64,000 nucleotides of DNA from Aureimonas jatrophae (lineage in GTDB: Bacteria; Pseudomonadota; Alphaproteobacteria; Rhizobiales; Rhizobiaceae), in contig NZ_FNIT01000001.1 in assembly GCF_900104035.1 (NCBI RefSeq), positions 62,001 through 126,000 on the forward strand, in the 5' to 3' direction. Each line of letters starts with the position of its first letter. Positions within the stretch are counted from its first letter, which is position 1. Positions 21,823 to 32,322 of this stretch are shown here, piece by piece. The notes beneath the pieces are model-generated. The model saw nothing but the letters and a program-made list of their open reading frames with translations, had not been told where the DNA came from and ran no database searches. Both the position numbers and the translations under genes were made by a program.

Positions 21823-23169
21823 TTAGTTGGCGATCGACGCGGAGTCCTGCTTCGGCGGGAACGCGGCGTTGGTCTTGGTGCCGCGCAGGAGCTCGAACGC
21901 GTACTGCATCTGCAGGTCGTCCTTGGCTTCAGGTGGCACGTAGTCGAGCGAGCCGGAGCCCTCCTCGTTCTCCTGAACGCCCTTGATGTGGCCGCGCAGG
22001 GAGGCTTCGCCGAACTTCGGATCCTCGCCCGGCTTGATGCCCATCTGCGCCTTGATGTCGTCCGGCAGGGGCTGATCGACCTCGATGTCGGGCACGATGC
22101 CGCGTCCCTGGATCGAGGCGCCGGACGGCGTGTAGTAGAGAGCCGTCGTCAGGCGGAGCGCGCCGTTGGCGCCCAGCGGGATGATGGTCTGCACGGAGCC
22201 CTTGCCGAAGGAGCGCGATCCGACGACCGTCGCGCGCTTCTGGTCCTGCAACGCACCGGCCACGATCTCGGAGGCCGAGGCCGATCCGCCGTTGACGAGC
22301 ACCACCACCGGCTTGCCGTCGATGTCGTCGCCCGAGCGCGCGTTGTAGCGGCGGGTCTCTTCGGCGTTGCGGCCGCGCGTAGACACGATCTCGCCGTTCT
22401 GGAGGAAGGCGTCCGAGACGCTCACCGCCTCGTCGAGTAGACCGCCCGGGTTGCGGCGCAGATCCAGCACGTAGCCCTTCAGCTTGTCGGCCGGGATCTT
22501 CGCCTTGATGTCGGCGATCGCCTCTTCCATGCCGGAGGTGGTCTGCTCGTTGAAGCGCAGGAGCTTGATGTAGCCGACGTCGTTCTCGACCGTGTGGCGG
22601 ACCGAGGGGACCTTGATCTCGGCGCGCTGGATCGACAGGCGCACCGGCTGGGTCGCGCCGTCGCGGATGATCGTGAGGTCGACCGAGGAGCCGATCTCGC
22701 CCTTCATCTTCTCCACGGCTTCGGCGAGCGTCAGACCGCGCACCTGCTCGCCGTTGATCTCGGCGATGAGGTCACCCGCCAGGACGCCGGCCTTGTCGGC
22801 CGGGGTGCCGTCGAAGGGCGAGACGACCTTGACCAGCTCGTTCTCCATGGTGACCTCGATGCCGAGGCCGCCGAACTCGCCGCGCGTCTCGGTGCGCATG
22901 TCCGCCGTTTCCTTGGCGTTCATGTAGCTCGAGTGCGGGTCGAGCGAGGTCAGCATGCCGTTGATCGCGGTCTCGATCAGCTTCTGGTCGTCGGGAACGT
23001 CGACATACTGGGCCCGCACGCGCTCGAACACGTCGCCGAAGATGGCCAGCTGGCGGTAGGTGTCGGACCCGGCGGCATTGGCGACGCCCGCGTGAGGGCC
23101 GACGAAGGCCGTCATCGCGGTGGCACCCAGAAGCGCTCCCGCGAAGAGAATGGAGAGCTTACGTATCAT
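21823..23169 (-). CDS. ctpA: C-terminal processing peptidase (S41, CtpA)
   Basis: A 448-aa periplasmic serine protease of the S41/CtpA family. It has a signal peptide (MIRKLSILFAGALLGATAMT), a PDZ domain at about 100-185, and the catalytic Ser298 in NGGSASASE and Lys323 in RSFGKGSVQ. Such proteases cleave C-termini of envelope proteins, including murein hydrolases and their adaptors. The start is the ATG at 23169, inside the end of envC (11-base overlap), so the two are coupled. The pairing with a degenerate LytM factor suggests joint control of cell-wall cutting. Confidence 0.95.
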   Translation of the reverse strand: MIRKLSILFAGALLGATAMTAFVGPHAGVANAAGSDTYRQLAIFGDVFERVRAQYVDVPDDQKLIETAINGMLTSLDPHSSYMNAKETADMRTETRGEFGGLGIEVTMENELVKVVSPFDGTPADKAGVLAGDLIAEINGEQVRGLTLAEAVEKMKGEIGSSVDLTIIRDGATQPVRLSIQRAEIKVPSVRHTVENDVGYIKLLRFNEQTTSGMEEAIADIKAKIPADKLKGYVLDLRRNPGGLLDEAVSVSDAFLQNGEIVSTRGRNAEETRRYNARSGDDIDGKPVVVLVNGGSASASEIVAGALQDQKRATVVGSRSFGKGSVQTIIPLGANGALRLTTALYYTPSGASIQGRGIVPDIEVDQPLPDDIKAQMGIKPGEDPKFGEASLRGHIKGVQENEEGSGSLDYVPPEAKDDLQMQYAFELLRGTKTNAAFPPKQDSASIAN

Positions 23170-24610
23170 TCCTCGTCCTTCCAGATGATCCATCCGCCCA
23201 CCAGGGGGCCGGGTCGACCGGTTTCCCGTCCTTGCGAAATTCCACGTAAAGCGACGCGCCGCCATCGCCCATCTCAGCACTCGACGCGCTGGCGACGCGG
23301 GTCGATCCCATCATCGCCAACGGCTCGCCCGACAGCACGAACTGGCCGACCTCGGCGTCGATCCGGCCCATGCCGGCCAAGACGATATGATAGCCATCGC
23401 CCGCATTCAGGATCAAGAGTTGGCCGTAGGAGCGAAAGGGTCCCGCATACAGAACCTGCGCGTCCGCCGGGGCGGTGACCACGTCGCCGGGACGCGCCCG
23501 GAACGTGGCGCCCGCCACGGTACGTCCCATCTCGTCCTTGTCGCCGAACCGCCGCTCGATACCGCCTGCAACAGGGGGCACGAGGCTCCTTTTCATTGTC
23601 GAAAATGGGGCGGAGGGACCGAGTTCGGTCATCTCGCGGCGTAGGGCCGCCACGTCGTAGGACGGTGCGGGAGCGGTCGTCTCCGGCGGTTCCGTGGGCG
23701 GGACGGTGCTGGCCAGGCGCGCGGCAGCCTCGGCTTCGGCCCGCGCCGCTTCGAGACGCTCCGCCGCCTCGCGCTCCTCGGCCCGGCGGCTCGCCGCGTC
23801 GAGCTCGGCGATCAGCGCCTCGAGGCTCGTCGCCTGCGAGGCGAGTTCGGCGGCCCGTCGCTTCTCGTCGCCGATCCGGCTGCGGCTCTCGGCCGCGATC
23901 TTGTCCTTCTCCTCCAGAAGGCGAACGAGCCGTTCCTCTTCCTCGCGGGCACGGGACACGGCGGCGGCGAAGCGATCCTTCTCGCCTTCGATCGATGAGC
24001 GCACGTCGCTGAGGCGTTGCAGATCGGCCAGAAGCGCGACGGTCTCGCCGCGGATCTCCGGAACCACGGCACCGAGCAGGATCGCGCTGCGCACCGACCC
24101 GAGCGCGTCTCCGGGCTTCACCAGGAGCGCCGGCGGGGGCTTGCGTCCCATCCGTTGCAGCGCCGCCAGCACCTCGGCCAGAACACCGCGCCGCTCGCGC
24201 AGCGAGCCCTTGAGTCCGCCCTCCTCGTCGGCCAGCGCGCGGATGCGCGTCTCGCTGGCGGTTACCTCCGCCGAGGCCTGCTTCTGGTCGGCGGCCGCGC
24301 GGATCAACTCGCCCTGAAGGCGGCTCCGGTCGGCCGCGACCTCCGCCACCAGCGCATCGAGGCGGGACACGGCGTCCTGCGACAACGCGATATCGCCCGA
24401 GATGCGCGCGAGCTCGGCTTGCGTGCGGCGTCGTTGCTCGGTGATCGCCTCGCTGGTGGTGGAAGCGGATGCCGGCGGTGCCGCCGTCGCGGACAGGTCG
24501 TCTTCGGGGCGGGCTGCCGCCGGCGCGCACAGAAGCAGCGTCGCAGCCAGTGCGAAGCGCGTGCGCCGCAGCTTCCGTTCCCTGTCGCGGATCCTCGATC
24601 CGATGGTCAT
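23159..24610 (-). CDS. envC: Murein hydrolase activator (EnvC-like, degenerate LytM)
   Basis: A 483-aa periplasmic protein that should activate an amidase at the septum. After a signal-like N-terminus there are long coiled coils at about residues 50-140 and 185-300, then a Pro/Thr linker and a LytM (M23) domain from about 350 to 475. The zinc ligands of active M23 enzymes are not kept: the first histidine site reads RTVAGATFRA and the HxH site reads YHIVLAGM. Regulation rather than hydrolysis is therefore likely. It follows rlmH and overlaps ctpA. Confidence 0.88.
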   Translation of the reverse strand: MTIGSRIRDRERKLRRTRFALAATLLLCAPAAARPEDDLSATAAPPASASTTSEAITEQRRRTQAELARISGDIALSQDAVSRLDALVAEVAADRSRLQGELIRAAADQKQASAEVTASETRIRALADEEGGLKGSLRERRGVLAEVLAALQRMGRKPPPALLVKPGDALGSVRSAILLGAVVPEIRGETVALLADLQRLSDVRSSIEGEKDRFAAAVSRAREEEERLVRLLEEKDKIAAESRSRIGDEKRRAAELASQATSLEALIAELDAASRRAEEREAAERLEAARAEAEAAARLASTVPPTEPPETTAPAPSYDVAALRREMTELGPSAPFSTMKRSLVPPVAGGIERRFGDKDEMGRTVAGATFRARPGDVVTAPADAQVLYAGPFRSYGQLLILNAGDGYHIVLAGMGRIDAEVGQFVLSGEPLAMMGSTRVASASSAEMGDGGASLYVEFRKDGKPVDPAPWWADGSSGRTRNDT

Positions 24611-24675
24611 GACGTCCCTGGTCCGACTTCGCTCCCCATGCGGCGAGCCTGCGGCGGCATGGCTTCAGGAAGCGT

Positions 24676-24704
24676 TAACCAGCGGGGGCGCGGGACAGCT
24701 TCAA
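24676..24704 (-). promoter_or_regulatory. Candidate envC promoter
   Basis: On the minus strand TTGAAG (24704-24699) and TGGTTA (24681-24676) are separated by 17 bases, about 66 bases before the envC ATG. The -10 match is only fair. The gap of 206 bases between rlmH and envC is the largest in this gene run. Confidence 0.3.
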
Positions 24705-24816
24705 GTCAGCTCCCGGAACCCTGTGCCAGTTCGAGGCGGCAGGAAAGAGGCAGAACCGAGCGGAAGGCGCGTTGGGGGGCGGCCGTGCACCGGCGTCCGG
24801 CGTCGTGGCCGCTTGT

Positions 24817-25299
24817 TCACGCCCGATGGTAGGGATGTCCGCTCAGGATCGTCGTCGCGCGGTAGAGCTGTTCCGCCAGCAGGATGCGCACGATCTGGTG
24901 GGGAAAGGTGAGGCGGCCGAAGGCGATGAGGCCGCTCGCCCGCGTTCGCATCTCGTCGCCGTGGCCGTCCGGCCCACCGATCGCGAGCGCCAGATCGCGC
25001 GCGCCGTCGTCGCGATGACGCGCAAGAAGGACCGCGAACTCGTCCGACGACGGGGTGCGACCGGTTTCGTCCAGAACCAGGAGCCTGGCGCCCTCCGGCA
25101 ATAGAGCGAGCAGGCGCGCGCCCTCGTCGCGCTTGCGCTCCGCGGCGCTGGAGGCGCGCGACTCCGCGATCTCCGATACGCCGGTGAAGTCGAGGCCGAG
25201 CGGGCCGCCGGCCTTGCGTAGCCGATCGAGGTAGCGTGCGGCCATTTCCTGCTCGGGGCCGGCCTTCATGCGGCCGACCGCGGCGATCGACAGTCTCAT
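24817..25299 (-). CDS. rlmH: 23S rRNA pseudouridine-1915 N3-methyltransferase
   Basis: SPOUT-fold methyltransferase of 160 aa that modifies pseudouridine 1915 in helix 69 of 23S rRNA. The SAM-binding knot is visible as ALAIGGPDGHG (about residues 103-113) and the C-terminal FPHQIVRILLAEQLYRATTILSGHPYH. It starts ten bases after rsfS and belongs to the nadD-rsfS-rlmH group common in this order. Confidence 0.95.
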   Translation of the reverse strand: MRLSIAAVGRMKAGPEQEMAARYLDRLRKAGGPLGLDFTGVSEIAESRASSAAERKRDEGARLLALLPEGARLLVLDETGRTPSSDEFAVLLARHRDDGARDLALAIGGPDGHGDEMRTRASGLIAFGRLTFPHQIVRILLAEQLYRATTILSGHPYHRA

Positions 25300-25309
25300 G
25301 GCGCGTGGC

Positions 25310-25783
25310 TTAGTGGACCGAAGCCTCGGAGGCCTCGCCTACGCTCCACATCTTCTCGATATTGTAGAAGGAGCGGACCTCGGGGCGGAAGATGTGGACG
25401 ATGATGTCGCCCGTATCGATCAGAACCCAGTCGCCGTTCTGCAGTCCCTCGACCTTGGCGTTGCCGTGGCCGGCTTCCTTCAGGTCGCGCAACAGGTGGT
25501 CGGCGACGGCGGCGACGTGACGGTGCGAGCGGCCGGATGCGATCACCATGTGATCGGCTAGCGCCGACTTGCCCTTCAGGTCGATGGAAACGATGTCCTC
25601 GGCCTTGGAGTCGTCGAGACTTCCAGTGACGAGGTCGATAACGGGCCGTCCGACGGAGACGTCGTTGGCGGTCGCGTCAGAAGGCTCGTGAGCCTTCAGT
25701 TCGGCGATGGCGTTCAGGTTAACCGTTCCTTCCGGTAAGACGGGCAAGAGGTTACTTGCCCTTGCAAGAGTAAAAGGTGGCAA
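25310..25783 (-). CDS. rsfS: Ribosomal silencing factor RsfS
   Basis: RsfS/Iojap protein that binds L14 and blocks subunit joining in nutrient-poor conditions. The core from DDSKAEDIVSIDLKGKSALADHM to RPEVRSFYNIEKMW is complete. The start is uncertain. The longest frame begins at a TTG at 25783 (157 aa), 15 bases after nadD. The first 25 residues are not conserved, and a shorter start just after GGAAGGAACGG is possible. It lies between nadD and rlmH on one message. Confidence 0.92.
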   Translation of the reverse strand: MPPFTLARASNLLPVLPEGTVNLNAIAELKAHEPSDATANDVSVGRPVIDLVTGSLDDSKAEDIVSIDLKGKSALADHMVIASGRSHRHVAAVADHLLRDLKEAGHGNAKVEGLQNGDWVLIDTGDIIVHIFRPEVRSFYNIEKMWSVGEASEASVH

Positions 25784-25798
25784 AGGAGCGTGTCGGTT

Positions 25799-26452
25799 TC
25801 AAGACGTCGGCTCCGCCAGCGCGCGCAGCCTTGTGGATGACTGGGCCGAGCGGGGACCGTGCAGAAACACCCAGGCCGGCGGATCGGCCTGTGCGAGGCG
25901 CGCCGCGTCGCGTTCCAGAAGCCGGTGCGGCTTGAGAGCGCGGGCCGCCGGGGACGACAGGAGCGACAGCGTCGAGCCCGGCCTGTCCACGACGGCGATG
26001 GGCATGGCGCTCGCGATGCGCCGCCAGTCCTGCCAGCGGTGGAAGCTCGCCAGGCTGTCCGCGCCCATCACCCAGACGAACTGCGTGGTCGGTCGGCGCC
26101 GACGCAGCATCAGCACCGTGTCGGCGCTGTAGCGCACGCGCCAGGACGCCTCGAAGCCCGTGACCACGATGCGCGGATCGTCGCACAGGTCCTGCGACAG
26201 CCGCAGCCGCTCGGCGAGCGGCCGGAGGCGGCCATGGTCCTTCAGCGGATTGCCCGGCGTCACCATCCACCAGAGCCGGTCGAGCCGCAGGCGCTGCAGC
26301 ACGGTCTCAGCCACAAGGAGATGCCCCTCGTGCGGCGGGTCGAACGAGCCGCCGAAGAGGCCCACGCGCCAGCCGGGCCCGGACGGCGGCAGGCGAAGCT
26401 CCTCGGCGGTCGCGGGCGCGGCCGGGGCGAGCGGGGCGAGGGGGCGTCTCAC
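25799..26452 (-). CDS. nadD: Nicotinate-nucleotide adenylyltransferase
   Basis: Makes deamido-NAD from nicotinate mononucleotide and ATP. The 217-aa protein shows [19 protein letters not shown] (nucleotidyltransferase HxGH), [12 protein letters not shown] and the C-terminal SSTRLRAL corresponding to the ISSTxIR motif. No ATG exists; the GTG at 26452 overlaps the proA stop as GTGA, so coupling is likely. About 25 residues precede the core, rich in Pro and Ala. Confidence 0.94.
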   Translation of the reverse strand: MRRPLAPLAPAAPATAEELRLPPSGPGWRVGLFGGSFDPPHEGHLLVAETVLQRLRLDRLWWMVTPGNPLKDHGRLRPLAERLRLSQDLCDDPRIVVTGFEASWRVRYSADTVLMLRRRRPTTQFVWVMGADSLASFHRWQDWRRIASAMPIAVVDRPGSTLSLLSSPAARALKPHRLLERDAARLAQADPPAWVFLHGPRSAQSSTRLRALAEPTS

Positions 26453-27709
26453 GGCCTCGTCTGGCCGGTGCCGGAAACGCGGTAGTTGAACGTCGTCAGC
26501 TGCTCGATGCCCACCGGCCCGCGCGCGTGCATCTTGCCGGTCGCGATGCCGATCTCGCCGCCGAAGCCGAACTCGCCGCCGTCGGCGAACTGCGTCGAGG
26601 CGTTGTGAAGGAGGATAGCCGAATCGACGTGGCGCATGAACCGGTCGGCGACCGCCTGGTCCTCGGCGATCACCGCCTCGGTGTGGTGCGAGGAGTAGCG
26701 CTCGATATGCGCGATCGCACCGTCGACGCCGTCCACCAGCGCGACCGAGATCACCGCGTCGAGATACTCGGTGCGAAAGTCCTCTTCGGTCGCGGGAAGG
26801 GCGGGGGTGAAGAGGGCCCGCACCTCGTCGCTCGCCCGCACCTCGCAGCCTGCGGCCGCAAGGTCGGACAGGAGCGGCGCGACGAGTTCGGGCGCGGAGC
26901 GGTCGATCAGCAGCGTTTCGGCGGCGCCGCAGATGCCCGTGCGCCGCATCTTGGCGTTGACGACGATGCGGCGTGCCATCGCGGCGTCGGCCGAGCGATC
27001 GACATAAACGTGGCAGAGCCCTTCGAGATGGGCGAAGACCGGGACACGCGCCTCGCGCTGCACCCGCTCCACCAGCGAGCGGCCGCCGCGCGGCACGATG
27101 ACGTCGATCGAGCCGCCAAGGCCCGTCAGCATGGCGCCGACCGCCGCGCGGTCGCGCGTCGGCACGAGCTGGATCGCGTCGCGCGGCAGGCCGGCGGCCT
27201 CGAGCCCATGCACGAGGGCGGCGTGGATCGCGGCGGACGAGCGCGAGGAGTCCGAGCCGCCGCGCAGGATCACGGCGTTGCCGGCCTTGAGGCACAAGGC
27301 GCCCGCATCGGCCGTCACGTTCGGGCGGCTCTCGTAGATCACGCCGACGACGCCGAGCGGCGTGCGCACGCGGCGGATCACCAGCCCGTTCGGGCGCGTC
27401 CATTCCGATGCCACGGTGCCGACCGGATCGGGCAGGTCGGCCACCTCGCGCAGGGCGCCGGCGATGGCGGAGACGCGACCCGCGTCCAGCGTCAGGCGAT
27501 CGATCATGGCCTTCGAGGCATCGGACGCCTGCGCGTCCGCGACATCCGCCCGGTTGGCGTCGAGGATCGCCTCCGCGTCCCGCTCGACGGCGTCCGCCAT
27601 GGCGCGAAGGGCGGCGCTCTTTGCGGCTGGCTCGGCGACCGCCAGCTGCCGTGCGGCCAAGCGTGCCCGCTCGCCCATCTCGCGCATCGTCTCGTCGAGG
27701 CTCACGCCG

Positions 27710-27720
<11 letters not shown>
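26449..27720 (-). CDS. proA: Gamma-glutamyl phosphate reductase
   Basis: Second step of proline synthesis: NADPH reduction of gamma-glutamyl phosphate to the semialdehyde. The 423-aa length is normal. The aldehyde-dehydrogenase-like fold shows [19 protein letters not shown] and the catalytic cysteine in [13 protein letters not shown] near residue 273. The ATG at 27720 overlaps proB by 11 bases; an upstream in-frame start at 27762 would lie deeper in proB. Downstream nadD overlaps its stop. Confidence 0.96.
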
Positions 27721-29952
<2,232 letters not shown>

Positions 29953-30038
29953 TCATCTTTCTGGCGCGCCGGAGGGGCTGCGGCCGGTTTAGCGTCCAGG
30001 CTCCGAAAGGGGAACCGGCTTTGGCAGGCGAGCGGACG

Positions 30039-30581
30039 TCACCGCCCGGGATTGTCGTGGGCCGCGAGTGCGGCGTCACTCTTGGCGAAGGTGACGCGCG
30101 AGCGCGCCACCGGGATGCCCCAGAGCCGCACGCTCACGCGATTGGCCAGCGTCCCGTCGCCGTTGGGCGTGATCTCGTGCCGAAAGCCGAGCCGCCGCCC
30201 ACCGCCGGGGGCGATGCCGCTGTAGTCGAGCCGCACGCCGTCACCGTTGCGCGTGCCCGTCACGGCCACCGGCGGCGCGAGCTGGCCGCTCTCGTTTTCG
30301 GTCTCCACCGTGCCCCGGATGGTGCCGGCCTCGTCGCGCAATCGCCAACGCTGCAGGCGCGGACCTTCCGGAAAGCGGAAGCGCTCGTCGAGCACCAGCG
30401 TCCCGTTCTGCAGCCGACCGGTGAAGGCGGCCGTGAAGCGGTCGCGGAACACCAGAAAGGTCCGCGTCTCGCCGGCGCTCACGCTCGACCCCTCGAAGAA
30501 GCCGAGCAGATCGAGCGGCGCGGCGCGGGAGGCCGTCGGCAGCAGCGAAAGGCAGAGCGCAAGCGTCGCCAGCCGTCTCAC
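30039..30581 (-). CDS. DUF3833-like secreted protein
   Basis: A 180-aa protein starting at a GTG (30581) that overlaps the GNAT stop as GTGA. It has a signal peptide (about residues 1-20, [14 protein letters not shown]). The body, [27 protein letters not shown] followed by beta strands, resembles the DUF3833 family. Function unknown, with no membrane helix after the signal, so probably periplasmic. It is encoded between ribosomal protein genes and obg on the same strand. Confidence 0.72.
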   Translation of the reverse strand: MRRLATLALCLSLLPTASRAAPLDLLGFFEGSSVSAGETRTFLVFRDRFTAAFTGRLQNGTLVLDERFRFPEGPRLQRWRLRDEAGTIRGTVETENESGQLAPPVAVTGTRNGDGVRLDYSGIAPGGGRRLGFRHEITPNGDGTLANRVSVRLWGIPVARSRVTFAKSDAALAAHDNPGR

Positions 30582-31150
30582 GCGCAGGCCCCCCAGCTCT
30601 TCAGGGCCGACCAGGTGCGCCGGTCCATCCGGTAGCGCTCGCTCGACACGCGGCCGGCGACCAGCGAGTCCGACAGCGACGTTCCGCTGTAGCCGAAGCC
30701 GCACTTGGCGATGACGCGCCGCGAGGCGGCGTTCACGGCCCGGCATCGCGCCTCGACGACCTCCGCGTCCAGGCCCGCGAAGGCGTGGTCGATCACCGCC
30801 TGAGCGGCCTCCGTCGCGTAGCCCCGGTTCCAGAACGGCCGCCCGATCCAGTAGCCGATCTCCAGTTGTGCGCGACGTTCCAGCGAGCGCAGGCTGACGA
30901 TCCCGACCAGCACGCCGTCCTCCAGCCGATCCACCGCCCGCACCCAGTCGTCGGGCGGCGAAGAGACGTAGGTCTCGGCGTCGCGCAGCGTGTAGGGGTG
31001 GGGGATGCGCGCGGTCATCTCGGCGATGCGGCGATCCTGCAGGAGCGCGGCGATCGCGGGCGCGTCGGCCATGGACAGGCTGCGCAGCGCCAGCGATCGC
31101 GTGATCAGCCGGGGTGAGGACGGTTCTTCATCGTCGGGAAGGGAGCGCAT
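30578..31150 (-). CDS. GNAT acetyltransferase (RimJ/RimL-like)
   Basis: A 190-aa protein of the RimJ/RimL-type GNAT group (Acetyltransf_3). It shows [20 protein letters not shown] at the start, then [19 protein letters not shown] as the acetyl-CoA binding strand and loop (about residues 97-115), and [13 protein letters not shown] near 140. Such proteins acetylate protein N-termini or small amines. Its place directly after rpmA suggests, but does not prove, a ribosome-related target. Confidence 0.88.
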   Translation of the reverse strand: MRSLPDDEEPSSPRLITRSLALRSLSMADAPAIAALLQDRRIAEMTARIPHPYTLRDAETYVSSPPDDWVRAVDRLEDGVLVGIVSLRSLERRAQLEIGYWIGRPFWNRGYATEAAQAVIDHAFAGLDAEVVEARCRAVNAASRRVIAKCGFGYSGTSLSDSLVAGRVSSERYRMDRRTWSALKSWGACA

Positions 31151-31285
31151 CGCCGGAAGCTTTCGCGGTAAAAACGGAAAAGACGGGAGGATGGCGTCCC
31201 ATCCTCCCGTCTCGATCCTGGTTCCGCGTCAGCGAGGGTCGAAGGCCGGGTCGGTGGGACGCCGGCACTTCGAAGGCACCGGCTG

Positions 31286-31552
31286 TTACTCGGCGGCCTC
31301 GGCCTGCGGCTGGACGGAGATGGTGGTCCGGTTCGGTGTCTTCTTGAAGACGACGGTGCCCTCGGCGGTCGCAAACAGGGTGTGGTCGCGGCCGATGCCG
31401 ACGTTCACGCCCGGGTGCCAGCGCGTGCCACGCTGACGCACGAGGATGTTGCCGGCGATGACGCGCTCGCCGCCGAACTTCTTGACGCCGAGGCGCTTGG
31501 ACTCGGAGTCGCGACCGTTGCGGGACGAACCGCCTGCCTTTTTGTGTGCCAT
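31286..31552 (-). CDS. rpmA: 50S ribosomal protein L27
   Basis: L27, 88 aa, whose N-terminus reaches the peptidyl-transferase centre. The conserved [20 protein letters not shown] start and the [20 protein letters not shown] core are intact. It is the second gene after rplU, separated by 127 bases that contain a hairpin. Confidence 0.98.
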   Translation of the reverse strand: MAHKKAGGSSRNGRDSESKRLGVKKFGGERVIAGNILVRQRGTRWHPGVNVGIGRDHTLFATAEGTVVFKKTPNRTTISVQPQAEAAE

Positions 31553-31644
31553 GGAACTGCTCCTTGCGTTCTGTGTCTGGCGATCCCGGGGCTCGGGAAA
31601 CGAGCCGCGCGCGGGGCGCCCTGCGATGATCTTTGCTGAAACGA

Positions 31645-31669
31645 GGCGGAGCCGCTAACCGGTTCCGCC
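31645..31669 (-). other. Hairpin between rplU and rpmA
   Basis: GGCGGAGCC (31645-31653) and GGTTCCGCC (31661-31669) form a 9-bp stem with one G-U pair and a 7-base loop. No strong U-tract follows on the minus strand. It may be a processing or attenuation structure between L21 and L27. Confidence 0.4.
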
Positions 31670-31679
31670 CTGCCGAAAC

Positions 31680-32138
31680 TTACGCCTCGTCGGCGACGGT
31701 CTCGGTCTTCTTGCGCGAGGCGCGGGGCTTCTTGGTGGCCTCGCCTGCCTCGTCGGCGGTGGCGACGGCCTCGGTGGCGGGAGCCGCGGCCTTCGCCTGG
31801 GCGGGCTTCTCGCTGGCCTTGGCCGAGGGCTGCTGACCGTCGGTCAGGATCTCGGAGATGCGGATCATCGTCAGGTCCTGACGGTGGCCGCGCGTGCGCT
31901 TGGAATTCTGGCGACGGCGCTTCTTGAAGGAAATCACCTTCGGGCCGCGCGTCTGCTCGACGATCTCGCCCACCACCGTGGCGCCGGCCACGAAGGGCGC
32001 GCCGATCGTGGTGCCGATCATCAGCACCTCGGTGAAGGAAACGGAGTCGCCGGCATTGCCCGGCAGGCGCTCGATCTCGAAGCGGTCGTTGGCGGCGACG
32101 CGGTACTGCTTGCCACCAGTCTTGATCACTGCAAACAT
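31680..32138 (-). CDS. rplU: 50S ribosomal protein L21 with long C-terminal tail
   Basis: L21 binds 23S rRNA during assembly. Residues 1-102 are the normal protein ([20 protein letters not shown] ... [14 protein letters not shown]). The remaining 50 residues are an Ala/Lys/Glu-rich, probably disordered tail ending in a basic [17 protein letters not shown]. Bacterial L21 is usually about 103 aa; tails like this occur in related alphaproteobacteria. It is driven by a good sigma-70-like promoter. Confidence 0.97.
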   Translation of the reverse strand: MFAVIKTGGKQYRVAANDRFEIERLPGNAGDSVSFTEVLMIGTTIGAPFVAGATVVGEIVEQTRGPKVISFKKRRRQNSKRTRGHRQDLTMIRISEILTDGQQPSAKASEKPAQAKAAAPATEAVATADEAGEATKKPRASRKKTETVADEA

Positions 32139-32267
32139 CAGGTTCTTCCTTGGGATCGGCGCTCAGGTCGGATCGCTCCGCGCAGGGCCGTCTTCTTGTG
32201 GTTCTTGGGGTGGCCGAGCCATCCGGGCACGACGGGTCGTGCGCCGGGCGCAAGGCCGAACGGCGGT

Positions 32268-32296
32268 TGCATAAAGGCCGGACGCCACCGGGTCAA
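32268..32296 (-). promoter_or_regulatory. rplU-rpmA promoter
   Basis: On the minus strand TTGACC (32296-32291), a 17-base spacer and TATGCA (32273-32268) make the clearest sigma-70 promoter in the window. It gives a leader of about 125 bases before the rplU ATG. It lies just past the stop of the ribulokinase gene. Confidence 0.75.
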
Positions 32297-32322
32297 GCCT
32301 TCCGCCCCCGGATGCCCGGCTC

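Noticed and set aside
23159-24610. Active M23 endopeptidase
   Set aside because: The zinc-binding histidine and aspartate positions of the LytM domain are replaced.
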